A stretch of DNA of 64,000 nucleotides. Origin: PALSA-894 sp963828625 (GTDB lineage Bacteria > Pseudomonadota > Alphaproteobacteria > Rhizobiales > Xanthobacteraceae). Positions within the stretch are counted from its first letter, which is position 1, and each line of letters opens with the position of its first letter. Location of the stretch: contig CAWHEX010000011.1 of NCBI GenBank assembly GCA_963828625.1, positions 1 through 64,000 of the forward strand, written 5' to 3'. Position numbers and translations under genes: made by a program. The notes beneath the pieces were generated by a model. It saw only the letters and a list, made by a program, of their open reading frames with translations, was not told the DNA's origin and ran no database searches. Positions 36,764-45,772 of this stretch are shown here, in pieces.

Positions 36764-38149
36764 TCAAACTCTGATTGCCGAGTCCTTCTCTCTCGCGGCC
36801 TGGCTCAGGCTCGCCAGTACGGCCTTCGCCGCTCGCTCGCCCGACGTCGCTGCGTCGGCGAGCGACGGCAGATCGAGCTGGTAGTCGCCGGCGAGGTAGG
36901 TGGTGCCGAGCGGATCACGCAACGTCGGAAGCGAGTTCCTCCGCCCGGGCGCCCAGAAGGGCACGACCCGACGATGCCGTCGCACGATGCCCTCGCCCAG
37001 CTTCCCTTCCAGCTCGGGGAACACTGCGAGCAGGTCCTGCTGGTACCGCGACACGATCTCCTCGTCGGGGAGGTCGAACAACGCGTCGGCGTGAGCGCCG
37101 CCGGCGAAACAGGCCAGCGCTCCACCCGGCTTACGGTCGTCGCCGTTCCGCATCGCCGCGGCGTGGTTGAACATCGCCTGGAACGACAGTTGCGGCGTCG
37201 AGACAGCGAAGTAGTCGTCCCAGCGCTGCGGCCCGACTTCGTCGGTGAAGAATCCGACGATCACGTACCGGCCGTAGGTGATGTCGTTGAAAGCATTCCG
37301 GTGCTGTTGCGGGAGGTCCGGGATGATTCGCTCGGCGACATCGGCGGGTGCGGTCACGATCGCGCGCTTTGCCCGCAGCCGCACCGGTCGGTCGCCGTCG
37401 TGATAGTCGACGACCACGCCGTCCCCGTCCTGCCGCACCGAGCGCACCACCGAGTTCAGCCGGATCCGGCCACCGAGATCTTCGGTCAGCACGTCGGTCA
37501 ACGTCTGATTGCCACCCACCGGCAGCGAGAAGTTCGGGATCTTCTCCGGGTCGGCCAGCGCGAGGCCCACCGACGTGACGAACTGGGTGGCGGCCGTCTC
37601 CTCCACCTCGCATCCCATCCACTGCGCCGACCACGACCGCACGACGGCGGCGGCCAACTCCGACCGGACACCCTTCAGCAGGTATGACGCCAGCTTGGTG
37701 TCGAGCTTGGCGCGAACCCGTTGCGCGATACGGCTCTGCGACTCCAGGAACGGCATGACCGAGAGGATGCGTGCACCGACGATGGCCATGCCGATACGGT
37801 CCATCATGGTCATCCGCGTGCGGAACATGAGCGCGACGGGGTTCGAGGTGTCGACCACCTCGCCGTTCAAGTACAGCGCGACGCTCTTGCCTGCGAGCGA
37901 GCCCATCTCGATGCCGTGCCGGTCGAGGGCATCGATCAGCGTGCCGGTGCCCTCGGTGAACTGGGTGCCGACGTTGATCCAGTAGTCGCCCCGCCGGACG
38001 GTCTCGACTCGTCCGCCCGTGCGATCGGTGGATTCGAGCACCACCACGTCGGTCTCCGGCGCCAGCGTGGTGGCCGCCATCAGCCCCGACATTCCGGCGC
38101 CGACAACGACTACCTCGGTGGTCTCTTCATGCACGTCGTGCGTTGTCAT
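36764..38149 (-). CDS. Flavin-dependent amine oxidase
   Basis: 461 residues. N-terminal FAD-binding VVVVGAGMSGLMAATTLA (12-29) and ESTDRTGGRVETVRRGDYWINVGTQF match the monoamine/polyamine oxidase superfamily. C-terminal TTYLAGDYQLDLPSLADAATSGERAA closes around FAD. Oxidises an amine C-N bond (or, in some relatives, a C-C bond) with O2. It is followed after 40 bases by a membrane protein gene upstream, in one operon. The substrate is unclear. Confidence 0.8.
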   Translation of the reverse strand: MTTHDVHEETTEVVVVGAGMSGLMAATTLAPETDVVVLESTDRTGGRVETVRRGDYWINVGTQFTEGTGTLIDALDRHGIEMGSLAGKSVALYLNGEVVDTSNPVALMFRTRMTMMDRIGMAIVGARILSVMPFLESQSRIAQRVRAKLDTKLASYLLKGVRSELAAAVVRSWSAQWMGCEVEETAATQFVTSVGLALADPEKIPNFSLPVGGNQTLTDVLTEDLGGRIRLNSVVRSVRQDGDGVVVDYHDGDRPVRLRAKRAIVTAPADVAERIIPDLPQQHRNAFNDITYGRYVIVGFFTDEVGPQRWDDYFAVSTPQLSFQAMFNHAAAMRNGDDRKPGGALACFAGGAHADALFDLPDEEIVSRYQQDLLAVFPELEGKLGEGIVRRHRRVVPFWAPGRRNSLPTLRDPLGTTYLAGDYQLDLPSLADAATSGERAAKAVLASLSQAAREKDSAIRV

Positions 38150-38191
38150 TTTTCGGTTCCTGATTCTCGATCACAAGGAAGGTCCGGCGGC

Positions 38192-38887
38192 TCAGGCCGT
38201 AGCGGGAGCGCTGCCGCTGACCGCCTGCGCATCGACGCGCTTGTTGTAGGCGTCGAACGCTCGGTAGGCGCGGTAGTACGTGAACATTTGCAGGCCCCAC
38301 GTGGACAGCGCGAAGATGTAGAAGATCGTGTGCTCCGCGTCGTCGCCCGGGATGTGGACGAAGTCGTAGGTCGCGGCGATGACGAAGCCGCAGGCGGTGG
38401 CGACGGCGGCCGAGATGGCGTGCCCGCGCTCGCCGATGCCCCAGAGGCGCTTGACGAAGTAGATCAGGAAGATCGTGGTGAGCACGTTGACGACGATGTA
38501 GAAGATCTTGCCGGGCAGACCGATCTCCACGGCGAATTGGCTGAGGAGGAAGCCCACCACGCCCGCGAGGGCGAACGCGCCGATGTCCACCGCCGCGGAC
38601 GGCTTGTACCGGTGGGTGACCTTCATCAGCCCCAGGACCAGGATCAGCGTGATGCCGACGGACCGGGAGAAGGCGTCCAGGAAGTAGGCGAAGGCGTACA
38701 TCGGGCTGTCGTGACCAGCCTTGACGAGGCCGTAGATCAGGAAGTTCGAACCCGATGTCGCGACGATGATCCACTCGATGCCGAGCAGGTAGTTCTTGTA
38801 GTTCCGGATGAATTTGATGCCGTAGGTGAATCCGACGGCGATCATCCAGATGTCCGCGACCGCGAAGAGCAGTTCTTTGATGGACAT
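38192..38887 (-). CDS. Polytopic membrane protein of unknown function
   Basis: 231 residues, about seven hydrophobic helices (near 8-25, 32-52, 62-90, 97-118, 127-145, 155-175, 180-205). Aromatic and charged residues within helices (DAFSRS, YDFVHIPGDD, FTYYRAYRAFDAYN) suggest a binding cavity rather than a simple anchor. ATG 38887 follows GGAG. It sits between two flavin oxidase genes with 33- to 42-base gaps, so it is probably a dedicated transporter or membrane partner. Family not recognised. Confidence 0.6.
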   Translation of the reverse strand: MSIKELLFAVADIWMIAVGFTYGIKFIRNYKNYLLGIEWIIVATSGSNFLIYGLVKAGHDSPMYAFAYFLDAFSRSVGITLILVLGLMKVTHRYKPSAAVDIGAFALAGVVGFLLSQFAVEIGLPGKIFYIVVNVLTTIFLIYFVKRLWGIGERGHAISAAVATACGFVIAATYDFVHIPGDDAEHTIFYIFALSTWGLQMFTYYRAYRAFDAYNKRVDAQAVSGSAPATA

Positions 38888-38920
38888 GATTTCTCCTTGG
38901 AGGGTGGCTTGCGCCGATGG

Positions 38921-40219
38921 TTAGTTCGTGAGGGCTGCCAGGCGGTCGGAGGCGCGGTCGGCGAGCCAGGCCGCGTGCAGCGCGGGTCCGCTGACGAAGC
39001 TGGGCCAGAAATGCTTGCGGCCGTGCCAGATCGCGGCCAGGTCGTCGTGCAGCGGCGCGCCGCCGACCCGGTCCGCGAGGAGATGGCCCACGTACTGTGC
39101 CTGGGCGAACCCGTGGCCGTTGCAGGCGAGCGAGTAGAGCACGTTGTCGGAGGCCTCGCCGGCGACGGGGAGCCACGTGGAGCTCATGCCGATCCAGCCG
39201 CCCCATGACTGTTGCAGCTTGACGTCGCGCAGGCCCGGGAAGCGGTCGTGGAATCCGCGGACGAGGTCGTCGGTGACGTTCCGTGCGGGGGTGCGGTTCG
39301 GCAGTGGGTTCCGCCCGGTCTGTACGCGGCGGGTGCCGAACACGATGGTGCCCCGCGGGGTCACGCGGTAGCTCTCGATGATCATGTGCAGCGTGACCAT
39401 CGGGGCGCGGCTGGTCCAGCCGATGGCGTCGAGTCGCTCGGGTGCGACGGGTTCGGTCTCGACCAGGGAGGTCCACACCGGGCTGGCGAGATTCTTCGGC
39501 GCGATGGACAAGCCGTTGCTGTTGGCGTTGGTGGTCAGCAGCGCCTTGCGAGCCCGAACCCTTCCGTCCGGTGTGTCGACGGTGACACCGTCGCCGGAGT
39601 CCGTGACGTCGCGGGCGGGGGTGCGTTCGTAGACACGCACGCCGGACGCGATCGTCGCGGCCCGCAGACCGAGGACGAACTCACCCGGGTTGAGCGTGCC
39701 ACCGACACCCTCGCGCACTCCGCCGAGGAAGCCGTCCGGAAGGCCTGCTGCGGGGCCCTCGACGAATTCGGCCGCCGATCCGGCCTCGGCCATGACCTTC
39801 GCATTGCGGCGCGCGTGCCGCAGCTGCCCCTTGGACACGGCGGCCATCACGATGCCCTCCTGCTGGTAGCCGCAGTCGATCCCGTAGTGGGTGATGGCGT
39901 CCTCGGCGAAGTGCACCGCGTTTTCGGCGTACCGGTAGAGGTCGCGCAGCCGCTCGCGCTTCAGCAGAAAACCCAACAGCTCCGGATCGGCGGCGACCGA
40001 GTTCGTGATGTATCCGGCGTTGCGGGAGCTGGCGCCCCAGCCGAGGGTCTGCGCCTCGAGGAGCACCACGTCGACGCCCTTCTCGGCGAGGCGGATGGCG
40101 GCCGACATGCCGCCCCCGCCGCCGCCGATCACGACGACATCGCAGTCGATGTCACCGGTCAGGGGTTGTTCGACGGTGGCGGGCGGTGCGGCCCAACCGG
40201 TGTCGTGAATCAGCTCCAT
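38921..40219 (-). CDS. DAO-type FAD oxidoreductase (PuuB-like)
   Basis: 432 residues. FAD motif VVVIGGGGGGMSAAIRLAEKG (28-48), then LGWGASSRNAGYI, the signature around the flavin in D-amino acid oxidase/GlpO-type enzymes such as gamma-glutamylputrescine oxidase. C-terminal SWGGWIGMS and NGHGFAQAQYVGHLLAD. Would oxidise an amine or gamma-glutamyl amine to an imine/aldehyde with H2O2. It begins 2 bases after the ammonia-lyase-like gene, so the two are coupled. A paralogue lies at 55105. Confidence 0.8.
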   Translation of the reverse strand: MELIHDTGWAAPPATVEQPLTGDIDCDVVVIGGGGGGMSAAIRLAEKGVDVVLLEAQTLGWGASSRNAGYITNSVAADPELLGFLLKRERLRDLYRYAENAVHFAEDAITHYGIDCGYQQEGIVMAAVSKGQLRHARRNAKVMAEAGSAAEFVEGPAAGLPDGFLGGVREGVGGTLNPGEFVLGLRAATIASGVRVYERTPARDVTDSGDGVTVDTPDGRVRARKALLTTNANSNGLSIAPKNLASPVWTSLVETEPVAPERLDAIGWTSRAPMVTLHMIIESYRVTPRGTIVFGTRRVQTGRNPLPNRTPARNVTDDLVRGFHDRFPGLRDVKLQQSWGGWIGMSSTWLPVAGEASDNVLYSLACNGHGFAQAQYVGHLLADRVGGAPLHDDLAAIWHGRKHFWPSFVSGPALHAAWLADRASDRLAALTN

Positions 40220-40221
40220 GG

Positions 40222-40599
40222 CTACTTCTCCGTCTCGTCTGCAGGGATGACCGCGGTGCCGCGAGCGCGCACCGCGACCAGTGGCGATTCGAGGACCTGT
40301 GCGCGGCCGGTGTCGTCGGAGCCGCGGCAGATCACTCGGAGCTCGAAATCGACCGTGCGGCTGCGGTTGCCCTTTTTCACCAGCCGGGCCTCGGCCTCGA
40401 CGACGTCACCGCCGCGGACCGGGGCGAGGAACTCGACCGACGAGTAGCCGGCGAACAGCCCCTCGTGGCCGTCGATCTCGATCGACAGGTTCGTCCCGGC
40501 GTCGCCGAACAATTTCAGGGCGAACGCACCGTCGACCAGGTTTCCGGCGTAGTGCGCGTCGGAGAAGGCGACATAGCGCCGGTGCACCGTCCTGCTCAT
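40222..40599 (-). CDS. Beta-aminoacyl-CoA ammonia-lyase-like hotdog protein
   Basis: 125 residues. The central run SDAHYAGNLVDGAF, FGDAGTNL and VEFLAPVRGGDVVEAEARL closely follows, from memory, beta-alanyl-CoA:ammonia lyase of Clostridium propionicum and 3-aminobutyryl-CoA ammonia-lyase of lysine fermenters. Those hotdog-fold enzymes remove ammonia from beta-aminoacyl-CoA to give an enoyl-CoA. ATG 40599 overlaps the BVMO stop (ATGA). Together with the CoA ligases and enoyl-CoA hydratase this implies a beta-amino acid intermediate. A plain thioesterase is the alternative. Confidence 0.75.
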   Translation of the reverse strand: MSRTVHRRYVAFSDAHYAGNLVDGAFALKLFGDAGTNLSIEIDGHEGLFAGYSSVEFLAPVRGGDVVEAEARLVKKGNRSRTVDFELRVICRGSDDTGRAQVLESPLVAVRARGTAVIPADETEK

Positions 40600-42260
40600 G
40601 AGATCTCCTGATGGATCGGGCCGAGGTTGCGGGACTGTGTCTCCCCGTCGATCTCGACGCCGGGGTAACCGCGCTTGGCGATCTCGGTGCACATCCGGCG
40701 GTACTTGCCCACACCGCCCACATAGCCCATGAAGGTGTTGGGTTTGCCCTCGATGTTGGAGCCGCGGTACCAGGAGTCGGTGGTGGCGTACAGCGTCTGG
40801 GCGACGGTCCCCTCGGTGATGTCCACCCAGTCGTTCTGGGCCTCGGGGGTGGCCTCGATCAGCGTGGCGCCGGAGTCGCGGGCGTGCTCGATGAGATCGG
40901 CGATCCAGTCGACGGCCTGCTCGATGGTCACCACCACGTTGCTCGCCAACGCGGGGCTCAGGGGACCGGCCACCATGAAGAAGTTGGGGAAGTCCGTGGT
41001 CATGAATCCGAGGTAGGTGCGGATGCCGTCGTGCCAGGTCTCCTGCAGCGTTTTGCCGGACGCGCCGGTGAGACCCAGCCCGTACAGCGGGCCGGTGAAG
41101 GCGTCGAACCCGATCGCGAGCACCACCGCATCCACCTCGTAGGTGCCCTTCGAGGTGACGATCGCGTTCGCGGTCATGGTCTCGATCGGCTCGTCACGCA
41201 GCGACACCAACGACACGTTCGGCCGGTTGTAGGTCTCGTAGTAGTCCGTACCGAAAACGCTGCGCTTGGCGCCGAGAGGGTGATACCTGGGCACCAGCAG
41301 CTCGGCGGTGGCCGGATCCTCGACAATCTCACGGATCTTGTCGTGGATGAATTCCGACGCGGTCCGGTTCGCCTCGGCGTCGGTGAGGAGGTCGGCGAAC
41401 TCGGCGCCGACGCCCTGGAAGCCGCTGCGCTCGTAAGCCTCCTCGTAGCGCCGCCGACGCTCCTCGTCCGAGACGTCGAAGGCGTTGTCGGTGACGGGGC
41501 GGTCGGGGATGCCGCCGGGCGAGTGCCGGCATTCCTCACGGATCGCCGGGTAGCCGTCCTTGACGGCGGCGACCTGCTCCGGGGGGAGGTCGGCGTTGCG
41601 CGCGGGCATCACATAGTTCGGGGTGCGCTGGAACACCGTGACGTGCTCGGCGACCTCCGCGATCAGCGGGATGGCTTGCACGCCGGACGATCCGGTGCCG
41701 ATCACAGCGACACGCTTGCCCGCCAGGTCGTCGAGCGCGATGTTCCAGCGGCTGGTGGACACCTGGAGTCCGGTAAAGTTCTCGAGGCCCGGCACGTCGA
41801 AGTCCTTGGGGGTGGACAGACCGCCGGCGCCCGAGATCAGGTAGCGGCCGCGGCGCGTCTCGCCGTTGTCCAGCTGCACCTCCCACAGCCGGTCGGCCGC
41901 GTTCCACGTCGCGCCGACCACTCGGGTATCGAACGTGAAGTGCTTGCGCAGGTCGAAGCGGTCGGCGACGTGGTTGATGTAGCTGAGGATCTCGGCCTGC
42001 GGCGCGAATCGCTGACTCCACGTCCACTCCTGCTGGAGCGCCTCGTCGAACGAGTACGAGTAGTAGATGCTCTCGACGTCGCAGCGCGCGCCCGGATAGG
42101 TGTTCCAGAACCAGGTGCCGCCGACGCTGGGTCCGGCCTCGAAGCCCGCGAAGGTCCACCCGGCGGTGGTGAGCCGGTGCGAGAGGTAGAGGCCGGAGAA
42201 GCCGGCGCCGACGCCGATGACATCGACGATCCCGGTATCCGAGGTGGAGGGGAAGTTCAT
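40596..42260 (-). CDS. Type I Baeyer-Villiger-type flavin monooxygenase
   Basis: 554 residues from ATG 42260; ATG 42290 lies inside a palindromic operator and lacks a ribosome site. FAD fold VGAGFSG (17-23), GTWFWNTYPGARCD (48-61), NADPH fold GTGSSG (188-193). The BVMO fingerprint at 162-173 reads FTGLQVSTSRWN, with Ser168 where the family has His and Asn where it has Pro/Asp. Size and the rest match cyclic-ketone monooxygenases. It could oxygenate a ketone to an ester or act on an amine nitrogen. It heads an operon with the ammonia-lyase-like and PuuB-like genes. Confidence 0.85.
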   Translation of the reverse strand: MNFPSTSDTGIVDVIGVGAGFSGLYLSHRLTTAGWTFAGFEAGPSVGGTWFWNTYPGARCDVESIYYSYSFDEALQQEWTWSQRFAPQAEILSYINHVADRFDLRKHFTFDTRVVGATWNAADRLWEVQLDNGETRRGRYLISGAGGLSTPKDFDVPGLENFTGLQVSTSRWNIALDDLAGKRVAVIGTGSSGVQAIPLIAEVAEHVTVFQRTPNYVMPARNADLPPEQVAAVKDGYPAIREECRHSPGGIPDRPVTDNAFDVSDEERRRRYEEAYERSGFQGVGAEFADLLTDAEANRTASEFIHDKIREIVEDPATAELLVPRYHPLGAKRSVFGTDYYETYNRPNVSLVSLRDEPIETMTANAIVTSKGTYEVDAVVLAIGFDAFTGPLYGLGLTGASGKTLQETWHDGIRTYLGFMTTDFPNFFMVAGPLSPALASNVVVTIEQAVDWIADLIEHARDSGATLIEATPEAQNDWVDITEGTVAQTLYATTDSWYRGSNIEGKPNTFMGYVGGVGKYRRMCTEIAKRGYPGVEIDGETQSRNLGPIHQEIS

Positions 42261-42284
42261 GGAATTTGCCGCTTTCGTTAAATT

Positions 42285-42309
42285 GGTCATTTGACTGGAT
42301 CAATTGACT
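42285..42309. promoter_or_regulatory. Palindromic operator (family 1) at the BVMO promoter
   Basis: GGTCATTTG-ACTGGAT-CAATTGACT, 7 of 9 positions symmetric. Same half-sites and 7-base spacer as sites at 47545, 50099 and 53877. Probably bound by the TetR protein encoded at 50251. Confidence 0.6.
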
Positions 42310-42371
42310 TAGTTCAGTAGACCAGTGGTCCCGGTCACAGTCAAGGGGTGACGCGAAAGAAGTGCCGATCG

Positions 42372-43829
42372 CTACAGCGGGAGGTCGGGTGAATCGACGC
42401 CGACCACGCGGTCGCCGCAGAACACCCGGACGGACTCGCCGGGGGCGTGACCGCCGATTCCGGCAGTGCCCCAAAAGCTCTGTGCCGAACCGTCTGCGAG
42501 ATCGGCGATCTTGGCACCGTTCACGCGCACCTCGCCGGACAGCACACGGGATCCGACCTCGACGGCGCGATCCAGGTCGCCGCCGAACACGTAGGCGTCC
42601 AGACCCGAAGGGTTGGCGTTGGCAACGCGCAGCGCGTCCTCGTCGGACTCCACGGCATGCAGACTGACGAGCGGTCCGAACAGCTCGGCCGTCGCCACCG
42701 ACGCGTCGACTCCCGACGCGACGGTGGGCGAAAGGAAGAACCCGTCGAGCGCGGGCAGCTGCGCAGGTTGATGGATCGTCGCGCCGTGGGCCCGCAGCCC
42801 CTCGATGCGGCTCTGCAGGGTGGCGAAATGCGGGGCGTTCGAGATCGGGCCGAGCTGGGAGTTCTCGTCGAGCGAGTGCCCGATCTCGATGCGGGAGATG
42901 CGATCGAGCAGCGCGTCCAGGAGCGGCTCGACGAGACTCTTGTGCGCCAACACCTTTCCCGGTCCCTCACACCACTGACCGTTGAGCTTGGTCATCCCGT
43001 CCAGGATCCCGTCGGCGGCCACGTCGATGTCGGCGTCGTCCAGCACGAGGGCCGGATTGTTGCCGCCGAGCTCGAGCTGGAGCACCTTGAAGTCCTCCGC
43101 GGCGGCACGGGCGATCGCACGACCCGCGTTCGGGCCGCCGGTGAACGAGACGATCTTCACGCGGGGGTCGCCGGTGATCGCCGCGCCCACGTCTCCCCCG
43201 CCGTGGACGAGCTGCAGCGCACCGTCGGGCAGCCCGGCCTTGACGAAGCACTCGACGATGATCTGGGCGCTGCTCGGCGCGTGCTCCGACGGTTTGAGGA
43301 TGACGGGGCAGCCGGCGGCGAGGGCGCTCACCATCTTCGCGGCGGGAATGAAACTGGGGCCGTTCCACGGGGTGAGGATGGCTGCGGGGCCCCACGGGAC
43401 CTTGTACAGCCGCACGTCGCGGCCGCCGGCCGCCAGCGCGGTGCGCCGCGGGGTGGCCCGCAGATCCGCAGCGGACGAGCGGATCCGGTGCGGGAGGAAC
43501 TGCGCGACCAGCCGGGCCTTCGCGATCGGGACGCCGCTGGTGAGGGCGTCGGTCCGGGCGATGTCCTCGATCCGGGTCTCGACGATGTCGGCTGCACGCT
43601 CGATGACCGCGGCGCGTTCCTCGCTCGCCGCGTCATCCCAGCGTTCGAAGCCGTAGGACCGCTCGGCATGGCGCAGCGCGCGCTCCACGTCGTCCGGTCC
43701 GGTGGTGACGGCCCGGTGGATGGGTTGCCCCGTGTTGGGGTCGAGATTCCACGCGTCCGGAAGTGCCCGGCACTCGGACCACCCGTCCGCGATGTAGTTG
43801 ATCGGCTGAGGCAGTTGCGTATTCGACAT
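42372..43829 (-). CDS. NAD(P)-dependent aldehyde dehydrogenase
   Basis: 485 residues from ATG 43829. Catalytic residues in place: Asn156 (TPWNGP), Glu253 (LELGGNNP) and Cys287 (GQWCEGPG). Residues 224-235 (KIVSFTGGPNAG) bind cofactor. Oxidises an aldehyde to the acid. In the proposed pathway it would act like PuuC on the aldehyde formed by the DAO-type oxidases, or on the product of the neighbouring alcohol dehydrogenase, 44 bases upstream. Confidence 0.85.
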   Translation of the reverse strand: MSNTQLPQPINYIADGWSECRALPDAWNLDPNTGQPIHRAVTTGPDDVERALRHAERSYGFERWDDAASEERAAVIERAADIVETRIEDIARTDALTSGVPIAKARLVAQFLPHRIRSSAADLRATPRRTALAAGGRDVRLYKVPWGPAAILTPWNGPSFIPAAKMVSALAAGCPVILKPSEHAPSSAQIIVECFVKAGLPDGALQLVHGGGDVGAAITGDPRVKIVSFTGGPNAGRAIARAAAEDFKVLQLELGGNNPALVLDDADIDVAADGILDGMTKLNGQWCEGPGKVLAHKSLVEPLLDALLDRISRIEIGHSLDENSQLGPISNAPHFATLQSRIEGLRAHGATIHQPAQLPALDGFFLSPTVASGVDASVATAELFGPLVSLHAVESDEDALRVANANPSGLDAYVFGGDLDRAVEVGSRVLSGEVRVNGAKIADLADGSAQSFWGTAGIGGHAPGESVRVFCGDRVVGVDSPDLPL

Positions 43830-43873
43830 CTGCGGACTCCTTCTGTGCGCAATTGTGGATGGGGTCGGGGTGA

Positions 43874-44968
43874 TCACGCGGTGAGGTCGGCGACGATGCG
43901 GGTTACCTCGCCCGACTTCATCGCCTCGAAGCCCTTGTTGATCTCGTGGAACGGGATCACGTCGCTGACCATCTCGTCGAGCAACAGGTGTCCCTGCAGG
44001 TAGAGGCGCGCGAACTGGGTGATGTCCTCGTGCGCTTGGCCCGAGCCCATGTAGGAACCGATGAGGCGCTTCTCGCCGAAGAAGAAATCCGACGCCGGAA
44101 CAGTGAGGTCGGTGCCGTCGGGCGCGATGCCCACCAGGCATGCCGTGCCCGTGCCGCGGAGGACCGCCAGCGCGGTAGCCGCGGTCCGGGCGGAACCGAC
44201 GGCCTCGAACGAGTAATCCACGCCGTCGCCGAGCACCTTCCGGATCTCGGCCGGGACATCGGCCGCACCGTTCACGACGTGCGTGGCACCGTAGGTCCGC
44301 GCCGCCGCGAGCCGGGCATCGTCGAGATCGACGGCGACGATCGCCGAGGCCCCCGCGAGCCGTGCGCCCTGGATGATGGCCGATCCGACACCGCCGCAGC
44401 CGATCACGGCCACGGTGGCGCCGGGGCGTACCTGCGCGCCGCGGAACACGGCGCCGACGCCGGTGACGATGCAGCACGACAGCAGGCACCCGACGTGCAG
44501 TCCCACCTCGTCGGGAACCTTGACCAGCGAGTTCTCCCGCATCACGGTGTGGCGGGAGAACGCGCCGATGTCGCCGAGCCGTTCGACGACCTGGCCTCCC
44601 GGCAGCTGGAAAGCGGGGCGGGGGCGCTGTCGGATCTGCGAGACACGCTGGCATTGCGTCGAGTGCCCGACCTGGCAGTTGCGGCACAACCCGCACGAGG
44701 GTGTGAGGGCGCCGACGACGCGGTCGCCCGGGCGCAACGAGGTCACCGCGGAGCCGACCGACTCGACGATGCCCGCCACCTCGTGCCCGACAACCACGGG
44801 TAGGTCGGCGCCCACGGTGCCGGTCATGTAATGCAGGTCGCTGTGGCACAGGCCCACGTTCGAGACTGCGACGCGGACCTCGTTCGGATCCGGGTCGTCG
44901 ACCTGGATCTCGGTGAATTCGAGCGGTTCGTTCAGCGCGGTGAGAAGCGCTGCCTCGGTGGTGATCAT
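43874..44968 (-). CDS. Zinc-dependent alcohol dehydrogenase
   Basis: 364 residues from ATG 44968 (the second of two adjacent ATGs, better spaced from GGAG). MDR family: catalytic zinc Cys41, His62-Glu63; structural zinc Cys92, Cys95, Cys98, Cys106; Rossmann motif GCGGVGSA. C-terminal VIPFHEINKGFEAMKSG is typical of long-chain MDR enzymes. Interconverts an alcohol with aldehyde or ketone; might supply the BVMO's ketone or use its hydrolysed product. Fourteen bases after the enoyl-CoA hydratase gene. Confidence 0.85.
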   Translation of the reverse strand: MITTEAALLTALNEPLEFTEIQVDDPDPNEVRVAVSNVGLCHSDLHYMTGTVGADLPVVVGHEVAGIVESVGSAVTSLRPGDRVVGALTPSCGLCRNCQVGHSTQCQRVSQIRQRPRPAFQLPGGQVVERLGDIGAFSRHTVMRENSLVKVPDEVGLHVGCLLSCCIVTGVGAVFRGAQVRPGATVAVIGCGGVGSAIIQGARLAGASAIVAVDLDDARLAAARTYGATHVVNGAADVPAEIRKVLGDGVDYSFEAVGSARTAATALAVLRGTGTACLVGIAPDGTDLTVPASDFFFGEKRLIGSYMGSGQAHEDITQFARLYLQGHLLLDEMVSDVIPFHEINKGFEAMKSGEVTRIVADLTA

Positions 44969-44982
44969 CATCGTCTCCGATC

Positions 44983-45762
44983 TCAATTGCTCTGCGCGGG
45001 CGCCGTCGGCGCCGCGTTCTTCGATGCCCAGAAGCCCTCGATGCCTTCGGTGAAGGCGCCGGACTCCCACGACTGGCGGGCGGCGTCGTCTTCGCGGGTG
45101 AACGCGGCCTCGATGTCTTCGGGGCGCGGCCGCAGCAGACCCAGGTGCAGCGCGGTGGTCCGGGGATCGGAGTTCCATTGCCTGATCACCTCGACCGCGC
45201 GGTGCACCAGTGCCTCCGGGGCCACGATCTCGTCGAGCAGCCCGATCCGCAGGGCCTCGCCTGCGCCTATCCGGTTCGAGCCCAGAATTATTCGCATCGC
45301 GTGGTTGCGTACCAGGCGGCCCATGAGGAAGCTCGAAGCGTTCGAGATGATGATTCCGCGGTGGTTCTCCGGCTGGTAGTACTCGGCGGCGGGAGTGCCG
45401 ATCCGGGAGTCGCAACACAACGTGATCTCCGAGGCGCCGCCGACCGCGATCCCGTTCACGGCCGCGATCACGGGGACCTTCGTCTCGAGAATCGCGCGGG
45501 TGATGTCGTGGAAGGTCGCGAAGGCCTCGCGGATCTCGTCGTAGGTGGTCGGCACCGCCTGCAGGTCCTCACCGGCGGAGAACGCCCGCCCGGTGCCTGT
45601 GAGCACGATCCCGCGGACGAGATCACCCGTTCCGAACCGGCGGATGGTCTGCGCGAGCCGCACCCTCGTTGCCACGTCCATCACGTTCAGCTTCGCCGGG
45701 CGGTTCAGCGTGAGCACCGCGACGTCGTCGTCGATGTGCACGTCCAGATAACTGTCGGTCAT
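44983..45762 (-). CDS. Enoyl-CoA hydratase/isomerase family protein
   Basis: 259 residues from ATG 45762. Crotonase fold: FSAGEDLQAV and NGIAVGGASEITLCCD (oxyanion hole), then NHRGIIISNASSFLMGRLV where the usual GxxGG loop is altered. The altered loop means hydration is not certain; isomerase or lyase activity is possible. Hydrates 2-enoyl-CoA in beta-oxidation, consistent with receiving the product of the ammonia-lyase-like protein. Eleven bases downstream of a CoA ligase gene. Confidence 0.8.
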   Translation of the reverse strand: MTDSYLDVHIDDDVAVLTLNRPAKLNVMDVATRVRLAQTIRRFGTGDLVRGIVLTGTGRAFSAGEDLQAVPTTYDEIREAFATFHDITRAILETKVPVIAAVNGIAVGGASEITLCCDSRIGTPAAEYYQPENHRGIIISNASSFLMGRLVRNHAMRIILGSNRIGAGEALRIGLLDEIVAPEALVHRAVEVIRQWNSDPRTTALHLGLLRPRPEDIEAAFTREDDAARQSWESGAFTEGIEGFWASKNAAPTAPAQSN

Positions 45763-45772
45763 GTCCGGCTCC

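Noticed and set aside
36764..38149. Cyclohexylamine oxidase identity for the flavin amine oxidase
   Set aside because: Superfamily motifs fit, but the sequence does not clearly resemble that enzyme beyond FAD motifs, so a cyclohexylamine pathway was not claimed.
40611..42281. 556-codon plus-strand ORF opposite the BVMO
   Set aside because: Mirror frame; BVMO motifs and operon overlaps support the minus strand.
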